In this document: positions 23,658 to 27,410 of the stretch, one piece after another
Position numbering within the stretch: position 1 is the stretch's first letter
Layout of the letters: each line of letters opens with the position of its first letter
DNA from: an uncultured Fretibacterium sp.
Lineage (GTDB): Bacteria > Synergistota > Synergistia > Synergistales > Aminobacteriaceae
Length of the DNA stretch: 27,410 nt
Assembly: GCA_937900285.1 (NCBI GenBank)
Contig: CALCEM010000020.1
Span: 1-27,410, forward strand
Reading direction: 5' to 3'
Made by a program: the position numbers and the translations under genes
The notes under the pieces: generated by a model
Databases searched by the model: none
What the model was told of the DNA's origin: nothing
What the model saw: only the letters and a program-made list of their open reading frames with translations

Positions 23658-25529
23658 TTAATTCTCCTGCGGTGCGTTTCGTCTGGCTTTACGGCGTTCG
23701 AGTTCATCAAGTATTGTTTTGCGTAGCCTTATTGACTGTGGAGTGACTTCGACTAATTCATCGTTTTCGATCCATTCCATAGCCTTTTCGAGAGACATTC
23801 TGCGCGGAACATCTAATTTAGTCGTTAATTCTTTTGTTGCAGATCTGTGATTTGTCTGCTGTTTCTTTTTCGTAGGATTGCACGGCATGTCGCCAGGTCT
23901 GGAATTTTCTCCGATTATCATGCCGTTATAAACTTGTTCGAGAGGCGAAATAAATAAAGTCCCGCGCTCCTGTAAATTTTCAAGCTGGTACGCCGTAGCT
24001 TCTCCAGTGTCAAGGCTGACGAGTGATCCGCGACTCCTCGTAATCAAATCTCCAGCCCATTCAGCATAACCGCTAAAGCAATTAGACATTATTCCGAGTC
24101 CTCTAGTGTCAGTTAAAAATTCTCCGCGATAACCAATTAAACCGCGAGTCGGGATTTCAATTTCAATTCTGATTAATCCGCGATCTGGATTTGAAATATT
24201 TTTTACTCGTCCTTTACGTCTTGACATTTTGTCGAACACTACTCCCTGAAATTCTTCCGGCACATCAATCGTAACAAGTTCATAAGGTTCTAATTTTTTG
24301 CCGTCCTTATGTTCGATAATTACTTCCGGTTTTGAAATACAAAATTCCATGCCTTCGCGTCTCATTTCTTCGATTAAAATTCCGAGCTGTAATTCACCGC
24401 GTCCAGAAATTTTAACGCCGTCCGGTCTTCCTAAATCTTCCATGCGCAGCGAAACATTTACGTGCATTTCACGCTGTAACCTAGCTTTTAATTGTCTTAA
24501 AGTTACGGCTTGTCCTTCACGTCCTGCGAATGGTCCGGAATTTACTAAAAAGAACATTGACACAGTAGGCTCTTCGATTGATAAAGGTTTTAAAGGTTTG
24601 TCGGAAATTTCTTCAGCGCAAAAAGTGTCGCCGATGTCTATTTCATTCGGGCCGGTTAACCAAACAATATCGCCAGCTCCAGCTTCCGGAATTTCAACGC
24701 GATCAAGTCCTCGTGTTACCCATAATTGAGCGACTTTAGCATTTTCTTTGCCCGTAATTTGCCAATCATCTCCGGAATGATCAACGCCGTTCCATTTTGT
24801 TGAAACTCTTGTGAATTGTTCGCCGGCTTTTATTTTTCCCTGCAAAATTTTTCCGCAGCCTATTCTGCCCACATATTCGTTCCAAGCGAGAGTACTAACC
24901 TGCATTAAAAAAGGTTTATCGGGATCAACATCAGGAGCAGGAACATAATTTATAATTGCTTCAAATAAATCGTTCATGTTATCGCGTTGAGGGTTTTTTA
25001 AATCTTTTACCGCCCAGCCGTTTAAACCAGAACCGTATAACACTGGAAAATCTGCTTGTTCGTCAGTTGCTCCGAGTTCAAAAAATAAATCGAACGTTTG
25101 ATTTAAAGCGCGGTCAGGATCAGCACCTTCGCGATCAACTTTATTTATAAAAACTAGCGGTTTCATTCCGATTGATAAAGCGTGCTGCAACACGTAACGG
25201 GTTTGAGGCATCGGCCCTTCGTTAGCATCTACGATTAAAATTACAGAGTCGACCGTTGACAAAATTCTCTCAACTTCTCCCGAAAAATCTGCATGTCCCG
25301 GAGTGTCGATTATATTAATTAAATATCCCTGCCACTCGACTGTACAAGGTTTTGATCTGATTGTGATTCCTCGTTCACGTTCCAAAGCTCCGGAATCCAT
25401 GACGCGCTCTGCCATTTGAATATGCGGACTAAAAGTTTTAGCGGCTCTGAAAATAGAATCTATTAAAGTGGTTTTACCGTGATCGATATGTGCGACAATT
25501 GCAAGATTACGAATTTTTTTTGAATCCAA
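23658..25529 (-). CDS. typA: Ribosome-associated translational GTPase BipA/TypA
   Basis: Translation-factor GTPase that binds ribosomes and aids 50S assembly and stress or cold responses. Domains in order: G domain (G1 AHIDHGKT at about 14-21, switch RGITI, G3 DTPGHADF, G4 NKVDRE), a beta-barrel domain II, domain III, domain V (EPYELVTIDVPEEFQGVVFD-type start) and the BipA-specific C-terminus with the TKKKQQTNHRSA basic loop. The best start is TTG at 25529, giving M-DSKKIRNLAIVAHIDHGKT and 623 residues, with GAGG nine bases before it. An in-frame TTG at 25544 would add five residues but lacks a ribosome site. The last codons contain the ribosome site of the downstream lipoprotein gene. Divergent from pgm. 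Confidence 0.95.
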   Translation of the reverse strand: MDSKKIRNLAIVAHIDHGKTTLIDSIFRAAKTFSPHIQMAERVMDSGALERERGITIRSKPCTVEWQGYLINIIDTPGHADFSGEVERILSTVDSVILIVDANEGPMPQTRYVLQHALSIGMKPLVFINKVDREGADPDRALNQTFDLFFELGATDEQADFPVLYGSGLNGWAVKDLKNPQRDNMNDLFEAIINYVPAPDVDPDKPFLMQVSTLAWNEYVGRIGCGKILQGKIKAGEQFTRVSTKWNGVDHSGDDWQITGKENAKVAQLWVTRGLDRVEIPEAGAGDIVWLTGPNEIDIGDTFCAEEISDKPLKPLSIEEPTVSMFFLVNSGPFAGREGQAVTLRQLKARLQREMHVNVSLRMEDLGRPDGVKISGRGELQLGILIEEMRREGMEFCISKPEVIIEHKDGKKLEPYELVTIDVPEEFQGVVFDKMSRRKGRVKNISNPDRGLIRIEIEIPTRGLIGYRGEFLTDTRGLGIMSNCFSGYAEWAGDLITRSRGSLVSLDTGEATAYQLENLQERGTLFISPLEQVYNGMIIGENSRPGDMPCNPTKKKQQTNHRSATKELTTKLDVPRRMSLEKAMEWIENDELVEVTPQSIRLRKTILDELERRKARRNAPQEN

Positions 25530-25640
25530 TGTAAACAACCTCAATACTAAAAGATTAAATTTTTACGCGTGAATTTTAGCATACAGATTTAAATTTTATG
25601 CTGATTGACTGATTTAAGTTTAAATATTATGGATTTATGA

Positions 25641-25670
25641 TTTACGTCAATTAATATAATTTAATATAAT
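25641..25670 (+). promoter_or_regulatory. Candidate promoter of pgm
   Basis: TTTACG (25641-25646), an 18-base spacer and perfect TATAAT (25665-25670); a second TATAAT lies ten bases earlier. It predicts a short leader of about 22 bases that contains GAGGAGGG before the ATG. The -35 match is four of six. Confidence 0.5.
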
Positions 25671-25698
25671 TTATTTCTGAGGAGGGTTATTCCGTAAA

Positions 25699-27294
25699 AT
25701 GGAAAAGCGTAACATTGTGAATATTCCATCATTGATCAGTGATTATTACACTTTTGAGCCTGACCCGTCAAATAAAAATCAGCAGGTATCATTTGGAACT
25801 TCAGGACATCGCGGAAGTTCTGCGCTTCATAGTTTTAACGAGGCTCATATTTTAGCGATTGCTCAAGCAGTCAGCGAGCACAGAAAATCCGAAGGCATTA
25901 CCGGGCCGTTATATATTGGAGCTGATACGCATGCATTATCAGAACCGGCCATGAGGACATGTGTTGAAGTTTTAGCGGCGAATGATGTAGAAATAATTTT
26001 ACAGGAAGAATTTAAACCGACTCCCACGCCCGTAGTATCCCGCGCAATTCTCGAACATAACCGCACGCATGATAAACAAGCCGATGGAATGGTAATAACT
26101 CCTTCGCATAATCCTCCAACAGACGGCGGAATTAAATACGATCCACCGAGTGGCGGACCTGCAAGCCCAGAGATCACGAGTAAAATTCAAAATCGCGCTA
26201 ACGAATTAATTAAAAACGGTGTGGAAAAAATTAAGCGCATCCCATTTGAAAGAGCTGTAAAACTTGACAACGTATATTTTGAAGATTATGTGATCCCGTA
26301 TGTAAAAGCTCTCGCGACTGTTATAAATATGGAGGCCGTTGCGAAATCAAATTTACATATTGGTGCGGATCCTTTGGGAGGTTCAGGAATATATTACTGG
26401 GATCCGATTTCTGAAATTTACGGGCTGAAAAATTTGGAGGTCGTCAACCCGAATTTAGATCCGACATTTTCTTTTATGCCTCCAGATCATGACGGCAAAA
26501 TACGTATGGATTGTTCTTCACCTTTTGCGATGGCGAATTTAATCAAACTGAAAGATAAATACGATATTGCTTTTGGAAATGATACGGATTACGACAGGCA
26601 TGGAATAGTAACGCCTCAAGGTTTAATGAATCCTAATGCATATTTAGCGGTGGCAGTACAACATTTATTTACGTCGCGTTCGGGCTGGAGAAAAGATGCT
26701 GCGGTCGGTAAAACTGTTGTTTCGAGTTCAATAATTGATCGAGTAACAGAAGGGATCGGCAAAAAATTATGTGAGGTTCCGGTCGGTTTTAAATGGTTTG
26801 TAGATGGATTGCTTGACGGTTCGATGGGATTCGGCGGAGAGGAGAGCGCTGGGGCTTCGTTCTTATGTAAAGATGGTTCAGTGTGGACGACGGATAAAGA
26901 TGGGATTATTATGGATTTGCTTGCAGTTGAGATCACTGCAGTAACCGGGAAAAATCCTGCTGAACATTATGACGAAATTAAAAAGAAATATGGAACGTCG
27001 TATTATGCACGAATTGACACGCCTGCGACACCAGAACAAAAAGCTAAACTCGGAAAATTATCGCCTTCAGATTTGAAAGCGGATACTTTAGCGGGGGACA
27101 AAATTACTGCGAAAATGACGAATGCTCCCGGAAATAATGCGGCTATCGGCGGTTTAAAAGTTGTTACGGCTAACGGCTGGTTTGCTGCGCGTCCTTCTGG
27201 AACTGAAAATATTTGCAAATTGTACGCTGAAAGTTTTGTGAGTCCGGAACATTTGAAACAAATTCAAACCGAAGCGCAGGCAATGATCTCATAA
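25699..27294 (+). CDS. pgm: Phosphoglucomutase (alpha-D-glucose-phosphate specific)
   Basis: Interconverts glucose-1-phosphate and glucose-6-phosphate through a phosphoserine enzyme, feeding UDP-glucose, glycogen and surface polysaccharide synthesis. The 531 residues are close to the usual 545. Seen are SFGTSGHRGS (31-40), the catalytic TPSHNPP (S136), the Mg-binding DTDYDRHG with D295, D297 and D299, the sugar-binding GFGGEESAGASF, and the phosphate-binding ARPSGTEN near the C-terminus. These mark the E. coli Pgm type rather than the PgcA or phosphomannomutase types. GAGGAGGG lies about 11 bases before the ATG. Of its neighbours only the putative glycosyltransferase could draw on its product; no direct link is visible. 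Confidence 0.95.
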   Translation: MEKRNIVNIPSLISDYYTFEPDPSNKNQQVSFGTSGHRGSSALHSFNEAHILAIAQAVSEHRKSEGITGPLYIGADTHALSEPAMRTCVEVLAANDVEIILQEEFKPTPTPVVSRAILEHNRTHDKQADGMVITPSHNPPTDGGIKYDPPSGGPASPEITSKIQNRANELIKNGVEKIKRIPFERAVKLDNVYFEDYVIPYVKALATVINMEAVAKSNLHIGADPLGGSGIYYWDPISEIYGLKNLEVVNPNLDPTFSFMPPDHDGKIRMDCSSPFAMANLIKLKDKYDIAFGNDTDYDRHGIVTPQGLMNPNAYLAVAVQHLFTSRSGWRKDAAVGKTVVSSSIIDRVTEGIGKKLCEVPVGFKWFVDGLLDGSMGFGGEESAGASFLCKDGSVWTTDKDGIIMDLLAVEITAVTGKNPAEHYDEIKKKYGTSYYARIDTPATPEQKAKLGKLSPSDLKADTLAGDKITAKMTNAPGNNAAIGGLKVVTANGWFAARPSGTENICKLYAESFVSPEHLKQIQTEAQAMIS

Positions 27295-27316
27295 ATTAAT
27301 TTTAGAATTGTAAACG

Positions 27317-27357
27317 CCCTCTCGGAATTAAATTAAATTAAATTTTAAACGGGAGGG
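27317..27357 (+). terminator. Terminator of pgm
   Basis: CCCTCTCG (27317-27324) pairs with CGGGAGGG (27350-27357), eight pairs with one G-T, around a 25-base A+T loop, followed by ATTTTGTTG. The T tract is weak. Confidence 0.65.
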
Positions 27358-27410
27358 ATTTTGTTGCGTTAAAAATTTACGTAAAATTACAATTTACCCC
27401 CCCAGATCGG

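Noticed and set aside
27361..27410. C-run (seven C) near the right edge as a slippage or attachment site.
   Set aside because: Only 50 bases are visible past the terminator and nothing around the run supports a function.

Overview
This is an A+T-rich bacterial chromosome segment, densely packed with genes on both strands. No insertion sequence, phage gene, integrase or CRISPR array is visible. The gene set suggests an anaerobic, flagellated bacterium that depends on ion gradients: an NhaC antiporter, a TRAP permease fused from its 4TM and 12TM parts with a TAXI-type receptor, a very long flagellin, a lone ND5/MrpD-type subunit, and a tRNA nucleotidyltransferase with DHH and CBS domains. This combination fits Synergistota. 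A Negativicutes-like Bacillota is the main alternative. The assignment is inference, because no rRNA is present.

Layout. 3-896 (+): uridine phosphorylase, cut at its 5' end by the window edge and fused to a DUF4357 domain. 952-3585 (-): DHH-CBS-nucleotidyltransferase, divergent from hisC-hisB (3720-5340, +, overlapping by 14 bases). 5426-7009 (-): nhaC, converging on hisB over a shared terminator. 7145-10768 (-): a 1207-residue flagellin with a sigma-28-type promoter. 11024-14089 (-): TRAP permease and, upstream of it, the TAXI receptor, with a hairpin terminator between them. 14153-15058 (-): radical SAM enzyme with its own strong promoter. 15261-17555 (-): large MscS-type channel. 17679-17754 (+): tRNA-Gly(CCC). 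17859-19328 (+): ND5/MrpD-like subunit, converging on argH (19454-20824, -). 21019-22727 (+): putative glycosyltransferase and tlyA. 22712-25529 (-): bipA followed by a WG-repeat lipoprotein, whose 3' end overlaps tlyA. 25699-27294 (+): phosphoglucomutase.

How the genes work together. Several genes are ordinary metabolism (hisC, hisB, argH, pgm, udp) or RNA and ribosome maintenance (tRNA nucleotidyltransferase, TlyA, BipA, tRNA-Gly). Several others deal with the envelope and ion gradients (NhaC, TRAP-TAXI, MscS, ND5-like). The most unusual signal is non-coding. The radical SAM gene and the glycosyltransferase gene, 5.9 kb apart and on opposite strands, are each preceded by the same cassette: TTGACA, an 18-base spacer, TATAAT or TATACT, then a perfect 7-base tandem repeat (GGCTCGT x4 or GGCTCAC x3) placed exactly where transcription should begin, then a leader of about 90 bases containing a shared TTCTTYCCGTTT block. 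This could be a dispersed promoter-repeat element that co-regulates cell-surface genes.

Terminator-like hairpins in the window tend to have long loops of A and T, and many of their stems contain CCTC/GAGG. TTG start codons are used by at least three genes. No gene-free stretch exceeds 300 bases; the longest are 10769-11023 (promoter and terminator), 17571-17858 (tRNA) and 15059-15260 (promoter, repeat and terminator). The last 50 bases (27361-27410) show nothing recognisable.
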